Made by a program: the position numbers and the translations under genes
Assembly: GCA_964504445.1 (NCBI GenBank)
Contig: CAZDEO010000011.1
Coordinates: forward strand, 1-64,000
Reading direction: 5' to 3'
Source: JACSRF01 sp964504445
GTDB lineage: Bacteria; Chloroflexota; Anaerolineae; Promineifilales; Promineifilaceae
Length of the DNA: 64,000 bases
Shown here: positions 17,273-25,308 of the stretch, one piece after another
Numbering within the stretch: the stretch's first letter is position 1
How the letters are laid out: each line of letters starts with the position of its first letter
Notes under the pieces: generated by a model
Database searches by the model: none
Told to the model about the DNA's origin: nothing
What the model saw: only the letters and a program-made list of their open reading frames with translations

Positions 17273-18619
17273 TCATGCTGCGCTGCTCAGCACAGAGGCA
17301 AACCATTCGTGAAGGGGCTGTGCCTCTTGGGGCAGGTGCTGCTGGATCGCATTGTAATAGACTTGCAAAAATCGCCTGAGCGTGATGCCGGATAGGCGGT
17401 ATTCGTAGTTGGAAAGCAGGCCTTGCACCCAGTCTATGTTGGCGTTTAGCAGCTTCATGTTGCCCAGTTTCAGGGTGGCAGTGATGTTGTTGCCAAGTTC
17501 AGCAGTGGCATTTTTGAGAATGCTGGTCTCTATTTCTGGGGATAGGGTGGCGTAAACGGCCGTTTCAATGATAGCTCGTTTATCCAAAAACTGTTCCAGG
17601 CTCTTTTGGTAAGTAGGTGCAGTGCGCCTGCCTTCTGGGGCAGGCGCTGACGAGGTAAATAACCGTTCCACTACCCGGGGCGCATCATGCAAATTATCGC
17701 CCAAAAAATAGCCTGGAATATAGTCACGCACAGCCGGAATATAGTTGAAGACAGCGCCACCATAGGCCACGAGAGTCCCTTCGGCGCGTATAAAATCGGC
17801 CATTTCCAGGGTGTTGCTGGCGGTGTGCAGCGTTTGTGCAGACAAAATGACCAGGTGCGGTTTGATGCTTTCCAGCGATTCCTTCATTCGGGCTACTGGC
17901 ACGTTGGCGCCCAAGTACACAACTTCCCAGCCGCGCCGCTTGAGCAGCAGCGTCAGCATCAGTGCGCCGAAGGTGTGTTGTTCATCAGGCGGGCAAGCTA
18001 CCAGAATACGGCCGTGACGGGTAGCGTTTACCATAGACGCCAAAAGCGCCTCAAGCTGTCTGACTGCCAATTCTGAAGCGAAATGCTCTTGTTGAACGGT
18101 CACCTGGCCTTCATACCAGCCATCGCCAATGGCTACTAACCCTTTTTGCAACACTTCCTGGCTCACCAACTCTACCGGATAAAGGGCAAAAGCCTGCGCC
18201 AATACCTGCTGGGCTTCCGGCTCATTAAAGTTTAGGCAAGCCCGCACCCAGCTATTTCTGGCCTGGGCGATCATGTCTCCGGAGATTTGCCCGGTTTGCG
18301 CTGCTGGCGGTTCGTGGGCCACCGGCGCCGGTATGGAAACCAGGGGATCTTTGCCGTCGTCCCGGAGTTGCTTCCACAACTTGACGGCCCGGCTGATGCT
18401 CATGCCTTCTTCCTGGCGGTCCATCAGCCATTTTAGGAGTTCGATGTCATATTCTGAATAGAGCCTGTGCCCACCATCGGTGCGGTCTGGTTCCGGCAAA
18501 CCGTATCGTCTTTCCCAAGCCCGCAAGGTATCTGGTTTGATGCCTGTTTCTTGTACAACAACTTTCATGTTGAAAGTAGGGTTTTTATCTGGTTGAGCCA
18601 TTTTTTTGTCCTTTGGCAT
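17273..18619 (-). CDS. CarH-like MerR-family B12-dependent photoreceptor regulator with extra C-terminal domain
   Basis: About 448 residues. An N-terminal MerR winged helix (VVQETGIKPDTLRAWERRYG) is followed by a cobalamin-binding module. The CarH signature W-x9-EH is present (GDGWYEGQVTVQQEH) as is E-x-H-x-x-G (DEQHTFG), where His is the lower cobalt ligand. CarH uses adenosylcobalamin to sense light and represses DNA in the dark. About 110 additional helical residues at the C terminus are not part of normal CarH. Start taken at ATG 18619 with AAGGG upstream; ATG 18601, with AAAGGAC upstream, is equally possible. It is divergent from the FGGY kinase gene. Confidence 0.82.
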   Translation of the reverse strand: MPKDKKMAQPDKNPTFNMKVVVQETGIKPDTLRAWERRYGLPEPDRTDGGHRLYSEYDIELLKWLMDRQEEGMSISRAVKLWKQLRDDGKDPLVSIPAPVAHEPPAAQTGQISGDMIAQARNSWVRACLNFNEPEAQQVLAQAFALYPVELVSQEVLQKGLVAIGDGWYEGQVTVQQEHFASELAVRQLEALLASMVNATRHGRILVACPPDEQHTFGALMLTLLLKRRGWEVVYLGANVPVARMKESLESIKPHLVILSAQTLHTASNTLEMADFIRAEGTLVAYGGAVFNYIPAVRDYIPGYFLGDNLHDAPRVVERLFTSSAPAPEGRRTAPTYQKSLEQFLDKRAIIETAVYATLSPEIETSILKNATAELGNNITATLKLGNMKLLNANIDWVQGLLSNYEYRLSGITLRRFLQVYYNAIQQHLPQEAQPLHEWFASVLSSAA

Positions 18620-18756
18620 GTTTGTACCCTTACAAGCCCTGATGTTATCACGGCTGCCTATTTTTTGTCTACCTTTTGAACAAAGAAGGGTTTGTTTGTG
18701 CTGCATTGCAAAGCTTTTTAGGGGGCATTATTGTTTTGGGATGTGGACATAATCGG

Positions 18757-18762
18757 TATACT
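18757..18762 (+). promoter_or_regulatory. -10 box TATACT close to the FGGY kinase start
   Basis: TATACT at 18757-18762 ends 7 bases before the ATG at 18770, which lacks a normal Shine-Dalgarno site. TTGGGA at 18736-18741 is a possible -35 with a 15-bp spacer. Same arrangement as at 3945 and 8256. Confidence 0.35.
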
Positions 18763-18769
18763 TGCGGTG

Positions 18770-20344
18770 ATGAAGGAGAAAAACTATATTTTGGCAATTG
18801 ATTTGGGCACCTCTGGCCCTAAAGTTGCTTTGGCTACGGCCACGGGGCAGATTGTGGCGACTAGTGTGACGGAAACGCCGGTAATTTTTTTGCCAGGCGG
18901 GGGTGTGGAGCAAGACCCGGAAGTTTGGTGGCGGGCTATCGTGCAGGCTGTACGACAAGTCTTGGCAGAAACGGCCGTTCCCCCTGCACGAATTACCGCC
19001 ATTGGGTGTACGGCCCAATGGTCCGGCACGGTTGCTGTTGATGCCACCGGAAAACCGCTTATGAATGCCATCATCTGGATGGATACCCGTGGCCAACCCT
19101 ACGTCAAAAAAATTACGGAGGGGCCGCTGAAAATTGCTGGATATGGCTTGGACAAGCTGTTGCCCTGGCTACGACTGACTGGTGGTATTCCTACTCATTC
19201 TGGCAAAGACGCCATTGCCCACATCCTCTACATTCAACAGCACCATCCCGATATTTTTGCCGCAACCCATAAATTTTTAGAACCTAAAGATTACTTGAAC
19301 TTACGCCTGACGGGGCATTTTGCGGCTTCCTATGATTCCATTATTTTGCATTGGCTTACTGACAACCGAAATATTCACCGCATTACGTATCATGAAAAGC
19401 TGCTGCGTATGGCTGGCATTCCCCGCGCTAAGTTACCCGATTTGCACCCAGCCATTGCGCTATTGGGACCACTGCAGGCGGCAGCAGCGAGCGAATTGGG
19501 TCTGGGAGAGCACGTGCAGGTGGTAGTGGGTACACCAGATCTGCACGCTGCCGCATTAGGCTCAGGGGCTGTGCGCGACTTTGCCGGGCACATCTACATT
19601 GGCACGTCGGTGTGGCTGACCTGCCATGTGCCCTTTAAGAGGACAGATTTGCGGCACAATATGGCTTCTTTGCCGTCGCCTATTCCGGGCCGTTATTTTA
19701 TTGCCAATGAACAGGAAGTGGGTGGTTCGGCGTTGGCTTTTTTGCAGCAAAACATCTTTTTTCCTAAGGATGGTTTACAGCGGGAAGAGGCGCCACCGGA
19801 CATATATGCGCAGATGGATAACCTGGCGGAGCATGTTTCGCCCGGCAGTGATGGGCTGATTTTCTTGCCGTGGTTGGTGGGCGAGCGCACGCCGGTGGAG
19901 GATCATTTGGTGCGGGGCGGGTTTTACAATTTGCAGTTGCAGCATACGCGGGCACATTTGGTGCGAGCGGTGCTGGAGGGGGTGGCGCTGAATGGCCGCT
20001 GGCTATTGGGGGCGGTGGAAGGGTTCACGAAACGGCCGTTTTCCCATCTCAACTTTATCGGTGGCGGGGCACAGTCGGCACTGTGGAGCCAAATCCTGGC
20101 TGATGTGCTCAATCGCCCCATTTTCCAAATGGATGCCCCCTTACAGGCTAATGCGCGAGGTGCAGCGATTTTGGCCGCTGTGGCTATGGGTTATGCTACC
20201 TTCGACGAGATGGCGGAACAGCTTGAGGTTGCTGCCGAATACTTGCCTGACCCTGCCAACCGCCTTCTTTATGACGAGCGTTTTGCCGTATTTCTAGAAA
20301 TTTACAAGCGCAATCGGCGTATTTACGCCCGGTTGAACAGATGA
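18770..20344 (+). CDS. FGGY-family carbohydrate kinase (xylulokinase-like)
   Basis: A 524-residue kinase using ATP to phosphorylate a sugar. The N-terminal phosphate loop AIDLGTSGPKVAL, GCTAQWSGT, IIWMDTRGQPYV and the C-terminal GGGAQSALWSQILADVLNRP are FGGY signatures. The substrate is not determinable; xylulose-like ketoses are the common guess. ATG 18770 gives the normal N terminus; a 13-residue upstream extension is unlikely. The next gene starts 70 bp downstream on the same strand. Confidence 0.88.
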   Translation: MKEKNYILAIDLGTSGPKVALATATGQIVATSVTETPVIFLPGGGVEQDPEVWWRAIVQAVRQVLAETAVPPARITAIGCTAQWSGTVAVDATGKPLMNAIIWMDTRGQPYVKKITEGPLKIAGYGLDKLLPWLRLTGGIPTHSGKDAIAHILYIQQHHPDIFAATHKFLEPKDYLNLRLTGHFAASYDSIILHWLTDNRNIHRITYHEKLLRMAGIPRAKLPDLHPAIALLGPLQAAAASELGLGEHVQVVVGTPDLHAAALGSGAVRDFAGHIYIGTSVWLTCHVPFKRTDLRHNMASLPSPIPGRYFIANEQEVGGSALAFLQQNIFFPKDGLQREEAPPDIYAQMDNLAEHVSPGSDGLIFLPWLVGERTPVEDHLVRGGFYNLQLQHTRAHLVRAVLEGVALNGRWLLGAVEGFTKRPFSHLNFIGGGAQSALWSQILADVLNRPIFQMDAPLQANARGAAILAAVAMGYATFDEMAEQLEVAAEYLPDPANRLLYDERFAVFLEIYKRNRRIYARLNR

Positions 20345-20414
20345 AAAACGGGTTGGCGTAGCAGCGACGTGGCTGCCTATGCTGCTTTACTAGCGGGCAA
20401 CCTAAGGATAAGGT

Positions 20415-21941
20415 ATGGGATTTCGAAAGTTTTTACAAAAAGCATTGAGTCAAGTGAACCCGCGGTTGGTAACGGCCGTTACCAGGCAGGCGCGCAAGAT
20501 ACCCTTCGTCAACAGGCGAGTAGAGGATCAGTATGCGGCAATGTTGTCTGGTTTACGCCCCAAGCTAAAACCGTATCAAGACAGTATTGCCACATATTCA
20601 ACGCTGCCAGAAAACGGCCGTACACATGCCGATATTCTGGCTAGCATGCGCGCCATGCAGCAGCAAGAAGAGCGCGCCTGGCGCGATGGGTACGCTTCTG
20701 GTGCTGTCTATCATGGCGATGCTGCCCATATTGACTTTTTGAACCAGGTGTATGCCCTGCACAGCCAGAGCAACCCACTCCATGCTGATTTGTGGCCCAG
20801 CGTCAGCAAGTACGAGGCGGAGATTGTCGCTATGACCGCCCACATGCTGGGTGCCGGACAGGGAGAAAATCAGCCAGGGAGCGAAAAAGAGATTGTGGGC
20901 ACCGTCTCCTCTGGTGGTACGGAAAGCATCCTGCTAGCAATGAAAACTTACCGCGACTGGGCAAGAGAAACAAAGGGTATTACTGCGCCTGAAATGATTT
21001 TACCCGTCACCGCCCATGCCGCCTTCGAGAAAGCGGCACAATACTTTGGCATCAAAATGGTGCCCATTCCCGTGGATGACCAGTACCGTGCCGACTGGAT
21101 TGCCGCAAAAAACGCCATCAATGCCCACACCATCGTCATGGTAGGCTCTGCGCCATCATTTCCCCATGGCATCATAGATTCCATTGCCGAAATGTCAGCC
21201 CTGGCGCTGGAGGCAGGTATTGGCTTTCATACCGATGCTTGCCTGGGCGGATTTGTGCTGCCTTGGGCAGAGAAACTGGGCTATGCGATTCCACCCTTTG
21301 ACTTTCGCCTTCCGGGAGTTACCTCAATGTCGGTGGATACGCACAAGTATGGGTATGCGGCTAAAGGCACCTCTGTTGTACTCTACCGGGGGCGACCGCT
21401 GCGCCATTACCAATATTACACCACGGCAGATTGGCCTGGCGGGCTGTATTTTTCGCCAACTTTTGCCGGCAGCCGCTCCGGTGCGCTGAGTGCGGCGGGT
21501 TGGGCGGCGATGGTGTCTATGGGAGAGGCTGGGTATGTGGCGGCAACAGAGCGAATATTGGAAACGGCCGTTACCCTCAAACAAGGGCTTGCCAACATAC
21601 CTGATCTCTACATATTGGGCGACCCATTGTGGATAGTGGCCTTTGCCTCCCACACCCTCGACATTTACCGCGTGTTAGACGGCATGAGCCACCGTGGCTG
21701 GAGCCTTAACGGGTTGCACCGACCGGCTTGCATCCATCTGGCCGTGACGCTACGCCACACCCAACCCGGTGTCATCCAACGCTTCCTGGCAGACCTGGCT
21801 GAAGTCGTGGCCGAAGTAAAGGCACGGCCCGCCAACAGCGGCGGAATGGCCCCGGTGTATGGCATGGCGGCAACCCTGCCGGTGCAAGGCCTGGTTAGCG
21901 ATATGCTAAAGCGGTACATTGATTTACTGTATGATGTGTAA
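20415..21941 (+). CDS. PLP-dependent lyase of the sphingosine-1-phosphate lyase group
   Basis: A 508-residue pyridoxal-phosphate enzyme of the group II decarboxylase fold. GTVSSGGTESILLAMK is the cofactor phosphate loop, HTDACLGGF supplies the PLP-ring aspartate, and SVDTHKYGYAAKGTS holds the Schiff-base Lys. These and the N-terminal KYEAEIVAMTAHMLG match sphingosine-1-phosphate lyase rather than glutamate decarboxylase. It would cleave a phosphorylated long-chain base or a related amine. AAGGATAAGGT precedes the ATG. It follows a sugar kinase, possibly in one operon. Confidence 0.85.
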   Translation: MGFRKFLQKALSQVNPRLVTAVTRQARKIPFVNRRVEDQYAAMLSGLRPKLKPYQDSIATYSTLPENGRTHADILASMRAMQQQEERAWRDGYASGAVYHGDAAHIDFLNQVYALHSQSNPLHADLWPSVSKYEAEIVAMTAHMLGAGQGENQPGSEKEIVGTVSSGGTESILLAMKTYRDWARETKGITAPEMILPVTAHAAFEKAAQYFGIKMVPIPVDDQYRADWIAAKNAINAHTIVMVGSAPSFPHGIIDSIAEMSALALEAGIGFHTDACLGGFVLPWAEKLGYAIPPFDFRLPGVTSMSVDTHKYGYAAKGTSVVLYRGRPLRHYQYYTTADWPGGLYFSPTFAGSRSGALSAAGWAAMVSMGEAGYVAATERILETAVTLKQGLANIPDLYILGDPLWIVAFASHTLDIYRVLDGMSHRGWSLNGLHRPACIHLAVTLRHTQPGVIQRFLADLAEVVAEVKARPANSGGMAPVYGMAATLPVQGLVSDMLKRYIDLLYDV

Positions 21942-21960
21942 GGCGTGCAAACCTGCACCT

Positions 21961-23103
21961 TTAAAACCCCTGCAATAGCGCTACGTGCCCGCGCAGGCTC
22001 TCCTCCATTTTGGCAATGCTCAGGCTTTCCCCAGCGATGTGTGCCTGGTTTTCTGCAGCGGGTGAGTAGCCAATGATGGGGATGCCAAAAGGCGCAAAGT
22101 GACGGCCGTCGGTAGCAAATTGGTAGCTGGTAAGGGCCGGTGTGCGCCCCATGCCTGCCGCAATGAGGGCTTGGGCTTGCTGCACCACCCTGCTTTCCGG
22201 CGGTGTGTAGAAACCGTAGATGATGGCGTCATCATCAGGGGTATCTGGCTCCCAGGCAATTTCCAGGGTGATGGGCCAATCGCCGGTCAGCCGCCGCACA
22301 AAGGCTTGCAGGCTGGTCAGGCTCTCGCTGGCGGTGCGGAAATCTAGTAACACCCGCGTCCAGGCGGGGGTCACGTTTCTGCTTTTGGTGTCTACCTCGA
22401 TGATGGTAGGGGTAACGGTGGTGGGGCCGAGCAGTGCGTGAGCGCTAAGGCTTTCTTTTTCAGCAGTTAGCTTTTGCAAAAAGGCCGCCAGGGCGTAGTT
22501 GGGGTTTCGCCCGGTGTGGGGCACGCTGGCATGGACAGAACGGCCGTGAAACTGCACCCACAACTGCATAATGCCGCGATGCCCCAGGGCCAGGTTGTTG
22601 TCGGAAGGTTCGCCCAACACCACCAGGGCCACTTCGTAATCCTTGTGTTCCACCCAATATTTAGCCCCCGCGCCGCCAAGTTCCTCTTGCACCACGCCGG
22701 TAAACACCACGTCGCGCTGGGGGCGCACCGCCATACGTCGCAGGGCAGCCATGCTGTACACCTGCACAGCCAGCGGCCCCTTAATGTCGGCCGCGCCCCG
22801 GCCCACAATGCGCCCATCCACAATTTCCCCGGAATAGGGAGGCACCGACCACAGGCTGGGGTCGCCGGGGTCTACGTGGTCCAGGTGGGTGTTGAGCACC
22901 AGGGCGGGCAGGCTACGGTTTTGGCCATGGATACGGCCGTACACGTTGCCCATCTCGTCCCCCCACACCTCGTCAAAGCCCAGCGTTTGCATTTCAGCGG
23001 CAATTAGTGCGGCAATTTCCGCTTCCGCAAAGGGCATACTCGGCGTTTGAATCAACCGTTGGGTAAAATTCACGCAATCGGCAAGCAAGGTGTTCCAATC
23101 CAT
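21961..23103 (-). CDS. M20 family metallopeptidase (ArgE/DapE/YgeY-like)
   Basis: A 380-residue zinc hydrolase. Metal motif LNTHLDHVDPG, GRGAADIKGPLAV and the catalytic Glu pair in VVQEELGGAG are present, followed by the dimerisation domain and a C-terminal His in the last 30 residues. M20 enzymes hydrolyse amide bonds of amino-acid derivatives or small peptides; YgeY-like members are the closest match by style. The gene converges on the PLP lyase gene with 19 bp between stops. Confidence 0.85.
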   Translation of the reverse strand: MDWNTLLADCVNFTQRLIQTPSMPFAEAEIAALIAAEMQTLGFDEVWGDEMGNVYGRIHGQNRSLPALVLNTHLDHVDPGDPSLWSVPPYSGEIVDGRIVGRGAADIKGPLAVQVYSMAALRRMAVRPQRDVVFTGVVQEELGGAGAKYWVEHKDYEVALVVLGEPSDNNLALGHRGIMQLWVQFHGRSVHASVPHTGRNPNYALAAFLQKLTAEKESLSAHALLGPTTVTPTIIEVDTKSRNVTPAWTRVLLDFRTASESLTSLQAFVRRLTGDWPITLEIAWEPDTPDDDAIIYGFYTPPESRVVQQAQALIAAGMGRTPALTSYQFATDGRHFAPFGIPIIGYSPAAENQAHIAGESLSIAKMEESLRGHVALLQGF

Positions 23104-23149
23104 GACAATCTCCGTTAGCCGGTTAGCCGTCCCGCGGGTCAGGCCAACA

Positions 23150-23201
23150 AGCTGATTAGCTGACCAGCTGATTAGCTGACCAGCTGATTAGCTGACCAGC
23201 T
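23150..23201. repeat. Tandem 16-bp repeat (AGCTGATTAGCTGACC)
   Basis: Three exact contiguous copies at 23150-23165, 23166-23181 and 23182-23197, then AGCT. The last copy contains the stop codon and final codons of the GNAT gene. The unit is itself partly palindromic around AGCT. A degenerate GCTGAC-rich stretch also occurs at about 35870-35905. Confidence 0.85.
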
Positions 23202-23979
23202 CATAAGTCAGCAGCGTGGCGCAGGCTGAATAACCCACCCGCTTAAATACGTTAACCACCTCCTTTTTTTCTAACAGCATAAAGACCAGGTCTACCTGCC
23301 GCGCAAAGGCTACCTGGGTCATGTAGCCGGTGAGATAGGCGGCAAACCCGCGCTGCTGAAATTTGGGCAAGGTGGCGACGCCAACCAGCTCAGTTACGCC
23401 CTGGCGAATTTCGGCAAACATGCCCGCCGCGGCTGGTTCGCGGTTAAAGCGCAGCAAAAAAGCACGGTCGGTCAGCAGGGTTTGGCGAAAGGTTAGCGCA
23501 TCGGTGCCGGTGAGGCGCGCCGCAAAAGGGTCAATGCCCAGTTCGCGGGTTTGTAGTGCCTGATTGACGTCTTCCGGAGAAAACTCGCGAGAAAGGATGA
23601 TGGTGGAAAGGCCAGGGAGAGTGGGCGCCGGGCGGTAGCTTTTGGGCGTGCAGGCAATGACGACAAGTTGATGGGTAAGTTGAAAGCCTTTGGCCATAAG
23701 CACAGGAGGCAGGTTGGGGGCGTAGGTGTCTAGAAATTGCACCCGCGGCGGCGGCTGGCGCCGTTCAAACTGCTGAATGAGGGTGTTCACGGCCGTTTCC
23801 CATGCGGCCTGACTTTGGACCGGAACGGCCGTATGCCCCAAATCGCCCGCGTTTTCTGCACGCCAATAGTATTGGAAAGGGGGCAGCGACACAATTTCGT
23901 GCTGCTGATGCTTGGTATGCAAATACATTTGGATGCGTTCAATGGTTGTGAGCATGATTCTGTTGTTAGCTTTGGACAA
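23188..23979 (-). CDS. GNAT family N-acetyltransferase
   Basis: A 263-residue protein. The C-terminal half is a GNAT fold: TELVGVATLPKFQQRGFAAYLTG holds the acetyl-CoA pyrophosphate loop (Q-x-x-G-x-A). The N-terminal half is a degenerate GNAT-like region. The acyl acceptor is unknown. The start at 23979 overlaps the upstream M20 stop by 14 bases; an internal ATG at 23955 is an alternative and no clear SD decides. The C terminus ends inside a tandem repeat, so the last residues may vary between strains. Confidence 0.72.
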   Translation of the reverse strand: MSKANNRIMLTTIERIQMYLHTKHQQHEIVSLPPFQYYWRAENAGDLGHTAVPVQSQAAWETAVNTLIQQFERRQPPPRVQFLDTYAPNLPPVLMAKGFQLTHQLVVIACTPKSYRPAPTLPGLSTIILSREFSPEDVNQALQTRELGIDPFAARLTGTDALTFRQTLLTDRAFLLRFNREPAAAGMFAEIRQGVTELVGVATLPKFQQRGFAAYLTGYMTQVAFARQVDLVFMLLEKKEVVNVFKRVGYSACATLLTYELVS

Positions 23980-25213
23980 TGAGCTTGAGAACGGCCGTCA
24001 CATTCAACAGCGTCTTGGGCACCAGCGAACCCGGCAAACAATATTCCTGGTCTTTACTGCCGTCTTCGCTGCGCTCAGCGCTGTGGGCGTTACCTCCGGC
24101 AATACCCAATCCATCCAGGCAAGGCACGGCAAACCAAAAATGATTGCCATCACTTAATCCCCCGCGGTCTTCGGGTTTCACCACCAACCCTAGCTCTGCC
24201 CCCGCTTCTTGCCAAATAGCCACCAGTTTGTTGGTGGCTTCATTAATAGGCCAGGGCAGCGTGCGTCTTTCCAGCTCAACCTGCACTTTGCACGCGTAAC
24301 CGTTTTCCATGCTCTTGACAGTTGATAGATTGCTCAACGCCAAAATTTGAGTAATGGTTTCTTCGTAGACGTCCGGGTCAAAGGCGCGCATCTCCAGCCG
24401 CGCCAGGGCATGGTGCGGCACGCGGTTCGTGACCGTGCCGCCCTGCACTACGCCTACGTTGACCGTTACCTGGCGCTCGTAATCCGTCAAAGCCGCCAGC
24501 CGCTGAATGACCTCAGCCATCTGCACAATGGCGTTGGCGCCAAAGGTGTGGGCGCTGCCCGCGTGGGCTGACTTGCCCTTTACCTGAACATTGAACACGC
24601 CCATGCCCTTGCGCGAGCGCACTACCCAAAACTCTTTGCGGGCGCCGTTCATGTAACCACCTTCAAAAATGAGGGCAGCCAGCGTTTCTGGCCCTTCCAG
24701 GTAACGGCGGCAGAGAGCGCCAAAATCGTCAGCCAGGTCTTCCTCGGCGGCATCAATGAGCAGCACCCAGGTGATGTCGTCATAGACGGCTGGCTGGAAG
24801 GTGCGGATGGCGTCCAGCATCATATAGATAGCGATGGTGCCGCCCTTGATGTCAGCCGTGCCGGGGCCATAGATGCGCTCTCCCTCTATGCGCCAGTAAA
24901 AATTATTTTGCACTTCTTCTTCAGGGGGATATACGGTGTCCAGGTGGGAGATGCAGCCTATTTTGCGGCCCGATTTGCCGGGGCGGGTGAGAACCAGGTG
25001 TTGACCAAATTGGGGATAGGCAGAGGGGACGAATTCTGGGGTGAAGCCCAGTTTGGCAAAGATTTGGGCCGTAAGCTGGCCTAGCTGGTTTACACCTTCT
25101 GGATTTGCGGTGAAGCTGTTGATATTGACCATTTTTTGCAGCAAGTCCAGGTAAGCGGGTAAGTTGTCGGTCAGGAATTGTTCGATATCAGGGGGGTAGT
25201 TGGTTTGGCTCAT
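23966..25213 (-). CDS. M20 family metallopeptidase (carboxypeptidase G2-like)
   Basis: A 415-residue zinc peptidase. Metal motifs: CISHLDTVYP, GPGTADIKGGTIAIYMML and the acidic catalytic segment IDAAEEDLADDFG; HFWFAVPCLDGLG and GNAHS near the C terminus contain late active-site residues. The dimerisation domain has KGKSAHAGSAH. AAGGA precedes the ATG at 25213. It overlaps the GNAT gene, so both are probably co-transcribed with the second M20 gene (21961), suggesting a peptide or acylated amino-acid salvage unit (inference). Confidence 0.86.
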   Translation of the reverse strand: MSQTNYPPDIEQFLTDNLPAYLDLLQKMVNINSFTANPEGVNQLGQLTAQIFAKLGFTPEFVPSAYPQFGQHLVLTRPGKSGRKIGCISHLDTVYPPEEEVQNNFYWRIEGERIYGPGTADIKGGTIAIYMMLDAIRTFQPAVYDDITWVLLIDAAEEDLADDFGALCRRYLEGPETLAALIFEGGYMNGARKEFWVVRSRKGMGVFNVQVKGKSAHAGSAHTFGANAIVQMAEVIQRLAALTDYERQVTVNVGVVQGGTVTNRVPHHALARLEMRAFDPDVYEETITQILALSNLSTVKSMENGYACKVQVELERRTLPWPINEATNKLVAIWQEAGAELGLVVKPEDRGGLSDGNHFWFAVPCLDGLGIAGGNAHSAERSEDGSKDQEYCLPGSLVPKTLLNVTAVLKLIVQS

Positions 25214-25263
25214 GACAAATCCTTAGGGTAAAAGATTTGCCATTTCTATCACGAATGGAGGGG

Positions 25264-25306
25264 AAGGACAATGAACAATGGGGAATATACATTGTTCATT
25301 GTCCTT
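25264..25306 (-). terminator. Perfect 17-bp inverted repeat after the ABC permease gene
   Basis: Arms AAGGACAATGAACAATG (25264-25280) and the exact complement (25290-25306) enclose a 9-base loop. It lies 3 bp past the permease stop on the minus strand and likely ends the operon. The arms contain the short repeat ACAATG. Confidence 0.6.
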
Positions 25307-25308
25307 AG

